DNA of 64,000 bases, taken from contig NZ_KB913037.1 of assembly GCF_000384295.1 (NCBI RefSeq), positions 9,809,508 through 9,873,507 of the forward strand, written 5' to 3'. The position numbers and the translations under genes are program-made. Every line of letters begins with the position of its first letter. Positions within the stretch are counted from its first letter, which is position 1. Source of the DNA: Amycolatopsis balhimycina FH 1894 (GTDB taxonomy: Bacteria > Actinomycetota > Actinomycetes > Mycobacteriales > Pseudonocardiaceae). This document shows, in pieces, positions 51,711-60,306 of the stretch. Below the pieces are notes generated by a model, which had not been told where the DNA came from, did no database searches, and saw only the letters and a list, made by a program, of their open reading frames with translations.

Positions 51711-51763
51711 GTCATGAACGACTCTTTCCTGTCGCCGGACGACAGGAAAGAGTCGTTCATGAC
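51711..51763. terminator. Perfect 23-bp hairpin
   Basis: Arms 51711-51733 and 51741-51763 are exactly complementary (left arm starts GTCATGAACGACTC), with a 7-nt loop. It lies between the convergent GntR and esterase genes and would terminate both. Confidence 0.85.
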
Positions 51764-51781
51764 ATCGCGGTGCTGCCTCCG

Positions 51782-52720
51782 TCAGGAACTCAGGCCGAAG
51801 AAGGCGATCGCGACGGCGGCCATGCCGCCCGCGGGCAGGCTGTGCCCGGCGCCCTGGATGCTGTAGGCCTCCACCCGGACGGTGCCGGAGGTGTCGGCGT
51901 AGCGGCGGCGGTTCCAGCCGGCCTGCGGCGTGTCCGTGGAAGTCGGGTTCTGGCTCAGCCCGAACACGGTGGTCCACTGCTCGATTTCTTCCTGCAGCAG
52001 CGAGTACGGCACGAGGGTGTCGGCGGTGCCGTGCCACAGCTGGACGCGCGGGCGGGGGCCGGTGTAGCCGGGGTAGGCCTGGCGGACCGCGTCGCCCCAC
52101 TGCTGGGGCGTCCGGTTCGCGCCGCCGCTGCCGGTGCACTTGCTGGACCACGGCGGGAAGTCCGCGGCGTTCGCGAAGCAGGTGAACGGCACGCCCATGA
52201 ACGCCGCGCCCGCCTTGAACACGTCGGGGTAGAGCGCGAGCATTTCGTTGGTCATCATGCCGCCGGAGGACGAGCCGGTGGCGAAGACGCGGTTCGGATC
52301 GCCGCCGTAGTGCTGCTCGGCGTAGGTCACCATCGACGCGATCGAGACCGGGTCGCTGCCGCCGCCACGGTGCTTCGCGGCGTCCGACCACGTGTCGAAG
52401 CAGTTCCCGAACCCGGCCTGCTGCTGGGCGCTGGGGTAGATGACGATGAACCCGTACCGGGCGGCGAGTGAGCCGAACTCGCTGCCGGAGTAGAAGCCCG
52501 GGCCAGAGCCGCCGCAGCCGTGCATGGCGACCACGATCGCCGGGTGGGCCGGATGGGAGTCCGGCACGTAGACGTGCATGCGCATCCCGCCCGGGTTGGC
52601 GCCGAAGCCCGTCACCTCCACCAGCGACGCGGCCGACGCCGGGGCCGGGACCACGGCGGTGGCAATGGTGATCAGCAGGGTGCTGACGAATGTCACGAAC
52701 GCCGTTCTGAATCCACTCAT
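51782..52720 (-). CDS. Secreted PHB depolymerase/CE1-family esterase
   Basis: 312 residues. A signal peptide (about 1-31, ending PASAA) precedes an alpha/beta hydrolase: AMHGCGGSGPGF, nucleophile Ser151 in ATGSSSGGM, an Asp in LWHGTADTLVPY and the C-terminal His in GAGHSLPAGG. This architecture fits PHB depolymerase/acetylxylan or feruloyl esterase (CE1). Extra Cys residues suggest disulfides. It is an extracellular polymer esterase; the exact substrate is not determined. Confidence 0.88.
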   Translation of the reverse strand: MSGFRTAFVTFVSTLLITIATAVVPAPASAASLVEVTGFGANPGGMRMHVYVPDSHPAHPAIVVAMHGCGGSGPGFYSGSEFGSLAARYGFIVIYPSAQQQAGFGNCFDTWSDAAKHRGGGSDPVSIASMVTYAEQHYGGDPNRVFATGSSSGGMMTNEMLALYPDVFKAGAAFMGVPFTCFANAADFPPWSSKCTGSGGANRTPQQWGDAVRQAYPGYTGPRPRVQLWHGTADTLVPYSLLQEEIEQWTTVFGLSQNPTSTDTPQAGWNRRRYADTSGTVRVEAYSIQGAGHSLPAGGMAAVAIAFFGLSS

Positions 52721-52935
52721 CGGTGACCTCCGGTCGGCGATCCCCCTCGCCGAGCGAGAGTAGGCAAATTAACGACGACCGTCAACGATTCATCAAGTAT
52801 ACGCATCCTCCGAAACTTTCGAATTCCCGAGAATGGGCAAAAAAGCCTGACAAAAGGCTGGCGGTCGCGACCGGGATGACGAACAAGCGCCGCCCGGTAG
52901 GTTGAGCTCCGGTGGATCGGGCGAGGAGGTGGCGC

Positions 52936-53769
52936 ATGCCGGAAGCCGTCGACCCCACGGGAGACGGGGCCACGCTGGTCGTGCGGCCGGAAGCACTGCT
53001 GCTGGCCTTGCTCGGCGACCACGTCCTGGACCGCGGGATCGCCGTGTCGACCGGCGGTGTCCTCGCCGTGCTCGGCCGCCTCGGCGTCGGCGAGCACGCG
53101 ACCCGGGCGACGCTGAGCCGGATGAGCCGCCGCGGCCTGCTCCGGACCGTCCGCCGGGGCCGCCAGGCGTTCCTGGGGCTGACCGAGCACGGAACGGCCG
53201 TGCTGCGCGACGGCCAGCGCAAGCTCGACGGCGACATCGTCGACCGGCACTGGGACGGCCGGTGGACCCTGCTGAGCTTCTCGGTACCGGAGACCCGCCG
53301 CGCGGACCGGCACGCCCTGCGCACCCGGCTGGGCTGGTTCGGTTTCGGCTTGCTGCGCAGCGGCCTGTGGGTCTCGACGGCGGCCGCGGACATCGCGCCG
53401 GCCCTGGCCGAGCTCGACCTGCTCGACCACGCCGAGGTGTTCCGCGCCGAACCGTTCATGTGGACCGACCCCGCGCGGATCGCCCGGGAGGCCTGGGACC
53501 TGCCGCAGATCGCGACCGGCTACGACGAGTTCCTCCGCCGGTGGACCGACCGCGCCTACGGCGACCTGGACGACCTCTCCCAGCGAATCCGGCTGGGCGC
53601 GGAATGGCTGCTGCTCATCCGCCGCGACCCGGTCCTGCCGCCGGAGCTGCTGCCCGAAGGCTGGCCGGGGACGCGCGCCGCGGCCCTGTTCCGCAGCCTG
53701 CGCCACCAGTGGGTCCAGCCGGCCGACAAGCTCGCCGCCGAACTGCTGGAATCCATTGTGGAGGAATGA
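52936..53769 (+). CDS. PaaX-family transcriptional regulator
   Basis: 277 residues from the ATG at 52936, with GAGGAGGT upstream. The N-terminal winged helix includes LLALLGDHVLDRG, RATLSRMSRRGLLRTVRRGRQAFLGLTEHG; the PaaX C-terminal domain follows (WDGRWTLLSFSVPETRRADRHALRTRLGWFGFGLLRSGLWV). PaaX repressors sense phenylacetyl-CoA-type ligands. No paa genes are nearby, so its target is unclear. The 52721-52935 gap before it is AT-richer than average and probably holds promoters. Confidence 0.88.
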   Translation: MPEAVDPTGDGATLVVRPEALLLALLGDHVLDRGIAVSTGGVLAVLGRLGVGEHATRATLSRMSRRGLLRTVRRGRQAFLGLTEHGTAVLRDGQRKLDGDIVDRHWDGRWTLLSFSVPETRRADRHALRTRLGWFGFGLLRSGLWVSTAAADIAPALAELDLLDHAEVFRAEPFMWTDPARIAREAWDLPQIATGYDEFLRRWTDRAYGDLDDLSQRIRLGAEWLLLIRRDPVLPPELLPEGWPGTRAAALFRSLRHQWVQPADKLAAELLESIVEE

Positions 53770-53796
53770 CGCCGGACTTCCGGCGGCATCTCCGGT

Positions 53797-53822
53797 GACC
53801 GCGGGGCTCGCGCCCCGCGGTC
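53797..53822. terminator. Hairpin after the PaaX gene
   Basis: GACCGCGGGGC-TCGC-GCCCCGCGGTC: an 11-bp perfect stem with a 4-nt loop, shortly after the PaaX stop. The aldolase promoter region follows. Confidence 0.8.
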
Positions 53823-53912
53823 GACTGTCGGCGAGCCGAGCTTGTGAACCGGTTTTGTCGGTGAACCGCACACACTCCGGTTGCCCAAGATGCCGCCGAC
53901 TTGCTCGCCAAG

Positions 53913-53924
53913 ATTGTTGACAAT
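53913..53924. promoter_or_regulatory. GntR-type operator 3 (aldolase operon)
   Basis: ATTGTTGACAAT, one base from the 45364 site, 28 nt upstream of the aldolase ATG. TACCGT at 53941-53946 lies six bases before the ATG and may be the -10 of a leaderless transcript. Confidence 0.75.
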
Positions 53925-53952
53925 TTCGTCGACCAGACCGTACCGTGGCGGC

Positions 53953-54657
53953 ATGAAGCCCGTCATCGTCACCGATCCGCCGCGTGCCGACCTGGCGCAG
54001 GTGACGCGCCTGGCGGGCTACGGCGTCGCGACCGTCCACGAGGCGCTCGGCCGCTCCGGACTGCTCGGCCCGGACCTGCGGCCGATCCAGGACGGCGCCC
54101 GCGTCGGCGGCACCGCCGTCACCGCGCTGTGCTGGCCGGGGGACAACCTGATGATCCACGCGGCCGTCGAGCAGTGCCGCGAGGGCGACTTCCTGGTCGT
54201 CACCACGACTTCGCCGTGCCACGACGGCCTCTTCGGCGAGCTGTTCGCCACCGCGCTGCGGCACCGCGGCGTGCGCGGCCTGGTCACCGGCACCGGCGTC
54301 CGTGACGTCGCCGAGCTGCGCGCGCTCGGCTTCCCCGTGTGGTCGGCGGCGGTGAGCGCGCAGGGGACCGTCAAGGCGACCGCGGGCGCGGTGAACGTCC
54401 CGGTGGTCCTCGGCGGGCAGGTGATCCGCCCGGGCGACGCCGTCCTGGCCGACGACGACGGCGTCCTGCGCGTCCGCCGCGAAGACGTCCGAAGTGGACT
54501 CGAAGCCGCCCGGGCCAGGCTGGAAAAGGAAGCCGCGGCGCGGGAAGCGTTCGCGAACGGGCAGCTGGGCCTGGACCGGTACGGGCTGCGCGCGAAGCTC
54601 GAAGCCCTCGGCGTCCGGTACCTGACCGCCGAGGAGTACGCGAAGGAGCGGGCATGA
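53953..54657 (+). CDS. 4-carboxy-4-hydroxy-2-oxoadipate aldolase / oxaloacetate decarboxylase (RraA-fold)
   Basis: 234 residues from the ATG at 53953. It is RraA-like, with GELFATALRHRGVRGLVTGTGVRD and VNVPVVLGGQVIRPGDAVLADDDGV carrying the metal-binding acids, and the longer C-terminus of LigK/ProA/GalC enzymes rather than plain RraA. It cleaves 4-carboxy-4-hydroxy-2-oxoadipate to pyruvate and oxaloacetate. It overlaps the tautomerase gene by 4 nt. Its promoter has the GntR-type palindrome. Confidence 0.85.
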   Translation: MKPVIVTDPPRADLAQVTRLAGYGVATVHEALGRSGLLGPDLRPIQDGARVGGTAVTALCWPGDNLMIHAAVEQCREGDFLVVTTTSPCHDGLFGELFATALRHRGVRGLVTGTGVRDVAELRALGFPVWSAAVSAQGTVKATAGAVNVPVVLGGQVIRPGDAVLADDDGVLRVRREDVRSGLEAARARLEKEAAAREAFANGQLGLDRYGLRAKLEALGVRYLTAEEYAKERA

Positions 54658-55718
54658 CCGGCGTGCCCTGCATGCTCATGCGCGGCGGGACGTCGAAGGG
54701 CGCCTACTTCCTCGCCGGGGACCTGCCCGCCGATCCGGCCGCCCGCGACGACCTGCTGCTGCGGATCATGGGCACCCCCGACCCGCGCCAGCTCGACGGG
54801 CTCGGCGGCGCGCACCCGGTCACCAGCAAGGTGGCGGTCGTGTCCGCGGCGAGCGAGCCCGGCCACGACGTCGACTACCTGTTCCTGCAGCTCGGCGTGG
54901 CGGAGGCGACCGTCTCCGCCCGGCAGACGTGCGGCAACCTGCTGGCCGGGGTCGGGCAGTTCGCCGTCGAGCGGGGGCTCGTGCCCGCCGGGGGCGAGCG
55001 CACCACCGTGCGCGTGCGGCTGCTCAACACCGGCACGGTCGCGGTCGCGACCTTCCCCACCCCCGGCGGCGAGGTGGACTACCGCGGCGGCACGGCCGTC
55101 TCCGGCGTGCCCGGGACCGCCGCCCCGGTCGAGCTCGAATTCACCGGGACGGCGGGCTCGGTGTGCGGCAGTCTCCTGCCCACCGGTCACGTCCGCGACG
55201 ACGTCGGCGGCATCGCGGTGTCCTGTGTGGACAACGGGATGCCGGTCGTCGTGGCCCGTGCGGCCGATCTCGGAGTCACCGGCCACGAACCGGCCGCGGA
55301 GCTGGCCGCCGACACCGCGCTCGCCGGCCGGATCGACGCGCTGCGCACCGAAGCCGGCAAGCTGATGGGGCTCGGCGACGTCGGCGCGAGCTCCGTGCCC
55401 AAGACCACCCTCGTCGCCGCGCCGCGTGACGGCGGCGCGATCTGCACCCGCACGTTCATCCCGGTCGAGCCGCACCCCTCGATCGGCGTCCTCGGCGCCG
55501 TCAGCGTCGTGACGGCGCTCCTGCTCGACGGCGCCGCCGGCCAGGATCTGCTGGTCGCTCCGCCGGCGGGAGAGCCCTTCGAAGTCGAGCACGCGAGCGG
55601 GAAGCTCGCGGTCCGCATCGAGCTCGACACCACGGTCACCCCGCCCCGGGTCCGCCGGTCGACGGTGTTCCGCACGGCGCGGAAACTGTTCGACGGCACC
55701 GTTTTCCCCCGTCCCTGA
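54654..55718 (+). CDS. 4-oxalomesaconate tautomerase (PrpF/GalD family)
   Basis: 354 residues, ATG overlapping the aldolase stop. The PrpF fold (two diaminopimelate-epimerase-like halves) is visible: MLMRGGTSKGAYFLAGDLP and QTCGNLLAGVGQFAVERG with a Cys, then PHPSIGVLGAVSVV. Within PrpF-type isomerases, pathway position next to a CHA aldolase indicates the keto/enol tautomerase GalD/LigU rather than methyl-aconitate isomerase. It feeds the hydratase at 45431. Confidence 0.85.
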   Translation: MTGVPCMLMRGGTSKGAYFLAGDLPADPAARDDLLLRIMGTPDPRQLDGLGGAHPVTSKVAVVSAASEPGHDVDYLFLQLGVAEATVSARQTCGNLLAGVGQFAVERGLVPAGGERTTVRVRLLNTGTVAVATFPTPGGEVDYRGGTAVSGVPGTAAPVELEFTGTAGSVCGSLLPTGHVRDDVGGIAVSCVDNGMPVVVARAADLGVTGHEPAAELAADTALAGRIDALRTEAGKLMGLGDVGASSVPKTTLVAAPRDGGAICTRTFIPVEPHPSIGVLGAVSVVTALLLDGAAGQDLLVAPPAGEPFEVEHASGKLAVRIELDTTVTPPRVRRSTVFRTARKLFDGTVFPRP

Positions 55719-55729
55719 GGAGTGCCGAC

Positions 55730-56332
55730 ATGCCCGATCCTTCGCCGCGCCACGAGGTCGCGCACCTCGGTCACGTCGAGCTGCGCACCCCGGAACCGGA
55801 GCGGAGCCTGGACTTCTTCGTCCGGGTGCTGGGGTTGACCGAGAACGGCACCGACGGGGACTCGGTCTACCTGCGCACCTGGGACGACTACGAGCACCAC
55901 AGCCTGAAGCTCACCGCGGCGAAGACGTCCGGGGCCGGGCGGACGGCGGTGCGTGCCTCGAGCGAGGACGCCCTCGAGCGGCGCGTGGCCGCGCTGGAGG
56001 AACGCGGGCTCGGGGTCGGCTGGATCGACGGCGACACCGGGATCGGTCCCACGTACCTGTTCCGCGATCCGGACGGCCACGAACTCGAGATCTACTGGGA
56101 AACCGAGCGCTACACACCGCCCGAGCACCTGCGGCCCGCGCTGAAGAACCAGGCGCAGGCGTACCCGGGGCGCGGCAACCGCGTCGAGCTGTGCAACCCG
56201 ACCGGGCGGCTGATCTTCGCGCCGGACTGGGAACCGGTCACCTGGACCGAGGCCGAGCGGGCGAAAGGGCAGGCGTGGGGGCTGAAGACGATCGAGTCGT
56301 TCCACACCCACGGCACCCCGCCGGTGGCCTGA
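55730..56332 (+). CDS. Truncated extradiol ring-cleavage dioxygenase (VOC), internal deletion
   Basis: 200 residues against about 310 for the family. Residues 1-~140 are the N-terminal module of two-module extradiol dioxygenases: HLGHVELRTPEPERSLDFFVRVLGL, then DYEHHSLKLTAA and YLFRDPDGHELEIYWETERY. The sequence then jumps from YPGRG to NRVELCNPTGRLIFAPDWEPVTW, which is the end of the second module. The intervening catalytic module (~100-110 residues with both His ligands) is missing; only the Glu of NRVEL remains. It is in the aromatic operon, 11 nt after the tautomerase. Confidence 0.8.
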   Translation: MPDPSPRHEVAHLGHVELRTPEPERSLDFFVRVLGLTENGTDGDSVYLRTWDDYEHHSLKLTAAKTSGAGRTAVRASSEDALERRVAALEERGLGVGWIDGDTGIGPTYLFRDPDGHELEIYWETERYTPPEHLRPALKNQAQAYPGRGNRVELCNPTGRLIFAPDWEPVTWTEAERAKGQAWGLKTIESFHTHGTPPVA

Positions 56333-56501
56333 GCACCGGAACGACGGCTGTCACGCTCCGCCGGACGCGCTCCCGGCCGGGGGCCGGCAGGCCACCAGCC
56401 TTTGCAGCTCTCCGCCGCCCGGGCGGGACCGGCTGACATCCGGCCGCGGCGCGACTACCGTGGGCAAGCAGGGGAACGTCGGCGCGTGGGGAGGCGCTGC
56501 G

Positions 56502-57752
56502 ATGGGGCAAAACGCGGGTTGGGCACTGTCGAGATGGACCCTGTGGGCGTTGCCCGGACGGGTGCGCGTGCTCGTCCTCGGCGTGGTCCTGGCGGTCTTC
56601 GTCCTGGTGGCGCTCGCGGCCAGGACGGCTCCGGCGCTGGGGGAGTGGATGGCGGCGGGCTGGCTCGCGGCGGCGGCGCTGCCGCACCTGCACGCCTCGC
56701 ACTGGATCCAACGCTGTCGCCGCGACCGGGCGGGCACGCCGTATGTCGACCTCTGCAGCGTCTGGATCTTCGCCGGGGCGATCGTGCTGCCACTGGTGCT
56801 CGAACTGGCGCTGGTTGCGGTGCTCTATGCCCACCGCTGGGCGCTGGTCAACCGGTTCGACGCGGTCCGGCCGCCGCACCGCACTGTGTTCACCGCCGCG
56901 ACGCTCGCGCTGTCCGCGGCCGCCGCGGCCACCGTGCTGCGCCTCAGCGACGTCCAGGATCACCTCGCCGGCGGCGCCCGGCCAGGCTGGGTCGACCTGG
57001 CCGCCGTGGTCGTGGCGGCCGCGGTGCAGTGGGTGGTCAACACCGTGCTCGTCGGTACGGTCATCGCCTGGACGGTCACCGTCGAGCACCCCCGCCTGCT
57101 CCTGGGCAGCGCCTCGGACAACCTGCTGGAGATGGGCCAGCTGGCGCTCGGCGTGTTCGTCGCGCTCGCGCTGCTGTGGTGGCCGCCTGCCACGCTGCTG
57201 ATGATCATCCCGACGTTCGCGCTGCACCAGTGCGTCCAGCTCGACCAGCTCAAGCTCGCCGCCCGCACCGACCAGCGCACCGGGCTGCTCAACGCGATCG
57301 CCTGGCACGAGCAGGCCGAGCGCGCGCTCCAGCGCACCCGCGGCCTGGTCGGGGTGCTGATGATCGACCTCGACTGGTTCAAGCGCATCAACGACACCCA
57401 CGGCCACCCGGTCGGCGACGACGTCCTCGCCGCGGTGGCCACCGTCCTGACCAGGGCCGTCCGGCGCGGCGACACGGTCGGCCGGTACGGCGGCGAGGAG
57501 TTCGCCGTCCTGCTGCCCGAAGTCGACGAGGCCGAAGTCCGCGCCATCGCCGAGCGGATCCGGCTCCGGATCCGCGCGTTGCGCGTTTCCACGCCCCGGG
57601 GCGAGCCGGTGACGTTGTCGGCGACGATCGGCGCGGCCCTGCACCCGGCGATGCCGGAGGCCGATCTCGACGGCGTGATCCGGGCGGCCGACGACGCGCT
57701 GTACGCGGGCAAGAAAGCCGGCCGCGACCGGGTGGCCCTCGCCGGTCTCTGA
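56502..57752 (+). CDS. Membrane-bound diguanylate cyclase (GGDEF)
   Basis: 416 residues from the ATG at 56502. About seven N-terminal hydrophobic segments form the sensor; the C-terminal ~170 residues are a GGDEF domain with RYGGEEF as the active-site motif, LMIDLDWFKRINDTHGHPVGDDVL, and AADDALYAGKKAGRDRV. No EAL domain. It is predicted to make c-di-GMP in response to an unknown signal. GGGGAGG precedes the ATG. Confidence 0.9.
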   Translation: MGQNAGWALSRWTLWALPGRVRVLVLGVVLAVFVLVALAARTAPALGEWMAAGWLAAAALPHLHASHWIQRCRRDRAGTPYVDLCSVWIFAGAIVLPLVLELALVAVLYAHRWALVNRFDAVRPPHRTVFTAATLALSAAAAATVLRLSDVQDHLAGGARPGWVDLAAVVVAAAVQWVVNTVLVGTVIAWTVTVEHPRLLLGSASDNLLEMGQLALGVFVALALLWWPPATLLMIIPTFALHQCVQLDQLKLAARTDQRTGLLNAIAWHEQAERALQRTRGLVGVLMIDLDWFKRINDTHGHPVGDDVLAAVATVLTRAVRRGDTVGRYGGEEFAVLLPEVDEAEVRAIAERIRLRIRALRVSTPRGEPVTLSATIGAALHPAMPEADLDGVIRAADDALYAGKKAGRDRVALAGL

Positions 57753-57831
57753 GCAGTTCCGGCTGCACCCCATGCCGGGTGAATCGGCGGAACCGAGGTT
57801 TGCCCGCTCTCCTGGAGGGCAACTCCTGGCC

Positions 57832-57972
57832 ATGGCTGAAGCGGGAATCACCGAAATGTCGGGCCGGGCCGGGGTCGTCGCGGGGCTGCGCCGCGTACTG
57901 CTGGCGTTCGGGGTCGGCGGGGCGCTGGCGTGCCTCGCCTGGATGGCGTTGTGGCTGGCCATGCACGTCTGA
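57832..57972 (+). CDS. Candidate small membrane protein, unknown
   Basis: 46 residues from the ATG at 57832; a longer frame from 57772 exists. A single C-terminal hydrophobic segment (GVGGALACLAWMALWLAMH) follows a short basic region. It is too short for assignment; the weak Shine-Dalgarno and isolated position make it uncertain. Confidence 0.35.
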   Translation: MAEAGITEMSGRAGVVAGLRRVLLAFGVGGALACLAWMALWLAMHV

Positions 57973-58026
57973 TTTCCCGTGCCTGACGCGGGTGCCGGCC
58001 GGGGAGCCCGGCCGGCACCCGGGAGA

Positions 58027-58152
58027 TCACTGGCAGGCTTCGCAGTCCGGGTCGTCGATGCGGCAGGCGGCCCCGTCGGTGAGCGGGAAGTCGAAGTCCT
58101 CCAGCTCGGGCACGGCGGTGGCGGTTTCTTCAGGGGTGGTGGTGGCGGACAT
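58027..58152 (-). CDS. Short Cys-containing peptide with leader-like N-terminus (possible RiPP precursor)
   Basis: 41 residues from the ATG at 58152 with a strong GAGGGAG RBS. The N-terminal ~30 residues are acidic (ATAVPELEDFDFPLTDG), leader-like, with an F-D-x motif reminiscent of lanthipeptide leaders. The C-terminal CRIDDPDCEACQ has three Cys in a C-x6-C-x2-C spacing. No modification enzyme, protease or ABC exporter is in the neighbourhood. It could instead be a small metal-binding protein. Confidence 0.5.
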   Translation of the reverse strand: MSATTTPEETATAVPELEDFDFPLTDGAACRIDDPDCEACQ

Positions 58153-58532
58153 GGCACTCCCTCGAGGACGAACGATTTCTACCCGTGTGTAGCGCCGAAG
58201 ATCGACAGGCATTCCGTGACGCGCGCCACACGTGACTCCGGGTTCGGGACGGCTTCCCGAGATCGGCGACGAAATCGGGCCGAAGGGGCGGAATCCGCTG
58301 CCCGTCGGTGAAGAAGCGGCGGCCGGCGCCCCGGCCAGGTGATCTTCGGAACGGCCGTCCCCGCCGGCAGCGAGGGCGCCGAAGCTGCGTTACGGTCGCG
58401 ATCGGGGTCTCGGGGGAAGGCAGGGAATGTCTTCGCACATCAGGACAATGTTCCGCGGGCGTGAGGTGTCCCCGGCGGCGTGTGTGGGTAGTCCCTTTCC
58501 GGACGTTCACGTGCCGGCGAAGGGTGGCTCTC
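58153..58532. other. 380-nt divergent intergenic region
   Basis: Lies between the short peptide gene (minus) and the ZIP gene (plus). No convincing ORF, hairpin or repeat found; it probably holds both promoters. Confidence 0.5.
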
Positions 58533-59288
58533 GTGCCGCAATGGGCAGAGGCGGGGCTGTGGGGCCTCGTCGGCGGGATCGCGCTGGTCCTCGGCGCCGC
58601 GGTCGCGTGGTGGGTGCGCGTGTCCCGCCGGGTCGTCGCGGGGATCATGGCCTTCGGGGCCGGCGTGCTGATCTCCGCGCTCGCCTTCGACCTGGTCGAC
58701 GAGGCCCAGCACACCGGCGGGCTCGGCCCGACCGCGGGCGGGTTTCTCGCCGGGGCGGCCGTCTACGTCGCCATCAACGTGCTGCTGGCCCGGCGGGGTG
58801 CCCGGCACCGCAAGCGCTCCGGCGGCCAGCAACCGTCCGAACAGGACGCCGCGGGCAGCGGGGCCGCGATCGCCGTCGGCGCCTTGCTCGACGGGATCCC
58901 GGAATCGGTCGTGCTCGGCGTGTCGCTGCTCGGTGGCGGGGGGATCGGGATCACGGTGCTGGCGGCGGTGTTCATCTCGAACGTCCCGGAAGGACTCTCC
59001 AGCGCCGCGGGCATGAAGGCGGCCGGGCGCAGTGCCCGCTACGTCTTCGGGGTGTGGAGCGCTATCGCGGTCGCCAGCGGGGCCGCGGCCCTCTTCGGCA
59101 ACCTCCTGCTGCGGACAGCGTCCCCCGCGACGGTCGCCGCGATCACGGCGGTGGCCGCGGGGGCGATCCTGGCCATGATCGCCGACACGATGATCCCCGA
59201 GGCGTTCGAACGCACCGAGCTCTACACCGGCCTGCTCGCCACCATCGGGTTCCTGACGGCGTTCGTCATCGAGCACGCCGGCGGCTGA
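58533..59288 (+). CDS. ZIP-family metal transporter
   Basis: 251 residues from a GTG at 58533 (AAGGG upstream). Eight hydrophobic segments. TM4 motif ALLDGIPESVVLGVSLLGG and TM5 FISNVPEGLSSAAG correspond to the ZIP metal path (GufA-like, DGIPES type). The His-rich loop is replaced by a basic RHRKRSGGQQ. It is expected to import Zn2+/Fe2+ or other divalent metal. The 3' end overlaps the convergent small membrane gene by 23 bp. Confidence 0.85.
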   Translation: MPQWAEAGLWGLVGGIALVLGAAVAWWVRVSRRVVAGIMAFGAGVLISALAFDLVDEAQHTGGLGPTAGGFLAGAAVYVAINVLLARRGARHRKRSGGQQPSEQDAAGSGAAIAVGALLDGIPESVVLGVSLLGGGGIGITVLAAVFISNVPEGLSSAAGMKAAGRSARYVFGVWSAIAVASGAAALFGNLLLRTASPATVAAITAVAAGAILAMIADTMIPEAFERTELYTGLLATIGFLTAFVIEHAGG

Positions 59289-59592
59289 CCACCGCGGCGA
59301 TCGCGACCGCGATCCCGGCCACGGCGAAGAGCGCGGTGGCGACGGGACTCAGGTACTTCGACAGGCTGGGCGCGCTGCCGGGCCCGGAGAGCCACAGCGT
59401 CAGCAGGACTACGTACAACGCGGTCAGCGCGCCGGCCCACCAACGCAGGCGGCGCTCGCGCAGGGCGCCGATCAGGACGACGGCAATGGGCAGGCCGGCC
59501 AGCAAGGCGAACTGGCCGGCCACCATGACGGGGACGGTCCAGGCCGCGACGAGCACGTTCGTCGAGGTGCCGGGGTGGCGGGTGGTGGTCAT
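59266..59592 (-). CDS. Small membrane protein, unknown
   Basis: 108 residues from the ATG at 59592, with AAGGAG six bases upstream. About four hydrophobic segments, beginning VLVAAWTVPVMVAGQFALLAGLP, and a basic C-terminus. It lies 11 nt downstream of the SRPBCC gene on the same strand, so the two form an operon under the TetR at 60307. Confidence 0.75.
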   Translation of the reverse strand: MTTTRHPGTSTNVLVAAWTVPVMVAGQFALLAGLPIAVVLIGALRERRLRWWAGALTALYVVLLTLWLSGPGSAPSLSKYLSPVATALFAVAGIAVAIAAVVSRRRAR

Positions 59593-59603
59593 CGTCGGCT
59601 CCT

Positions 59604-60215
59604 TCACCGGCCGCAGGGGCGGGCTTCGGCGGTGGTCTTGAGGTCGGCGAGCCAGGCGTCGAGGCCGGCGGCCAGGTAGCGGATGGCGGTGGCGGGGTCG
59701 GCCTCGATCTGCTCGCCGGTCCAGCTCTCTTCGGTGTCGACGAGGACGCCGTCCCGCACCGGCGTGAAGGTCCAGACGTGCACGCCGCGGTCGATGCGCA
59801 GCCCGTCGCCGATCGCCGGCCCGGTCCAGCGGACGCACCGGCCGGGCTGGACCTGCCCGACGGTGGAGGTGACGACCAGCGTGGTTTCCGGCGTGGTGGG
59901 CGTGGCGGGGGCCGGTGTGGTCCACCGGAACCGCGAGCCCGGTCGCAGGGGCCCGGTGTCGAGCCGCTTCGCGCTGGTGACGGCCGGCTGCCACGAAGGC
60001 CAGTCCGCCACGTCGGTGTGCAGCTTCCAGACCGTGCTCAGCGGCGCCTTGACCAGTGTCTGGGTCCGGTAGTGGATCCGGGCGGCGGGGTCGATGCCGG
60101 TGCCCTGGCACGTGACCGGCGCCGGGGTGGCGGCCTGGGCCGGTGCCGCGAAGCCGGCGAGCCCGGCGGCGAGGGGGAGGGCGAGGAGCGCGGTGCGCAA
60201 CCGGAAGGGGTTCAT
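59604..60215 (-). CDS. Secreted SRPBCC-fold protein
   Basis: 203 residues with a Sec signal peptide (TALLALPLAAGLAGFAAPAQA). The SRPBCC lipid/polyketide-cyclase-like fold follows: LVKAPLSTVWKLHTDVADWPSWQPAVTSAKRLDTG and PGSRFRWTT. A ligand-binding, not obviously catalytic, protein. Divergent from a TetR regulator. Confidence 0.8.
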   Translation of the reverse strand: MNPFRLRTALLALPLAAGLAGFAAPAQAATPAPVTCQGTGIDPAARIHYRTQTLVKAPLSTVWKLHTDVADWPSWQPAVTSAKRLDTGPLRPGSRFRWTTPAPATPTTPETTLVVTSTVGQVQPGRCVRWTGPAIGDGLRIDRGVHVWTFTPVRDGVLVDTEESWTGEQIEADPATAIRYLAAGLDAWLADLKTTAEARPCGR

Positions 60216-60306
60216 GACTCTCTCCGTAGTTAGTGTCCGTCGTGTTAGTTAGAACCTATAACAACTCGGACCTGAGAGTCAATAGGAAAAGTGATAGCCT
60301 CTAACC

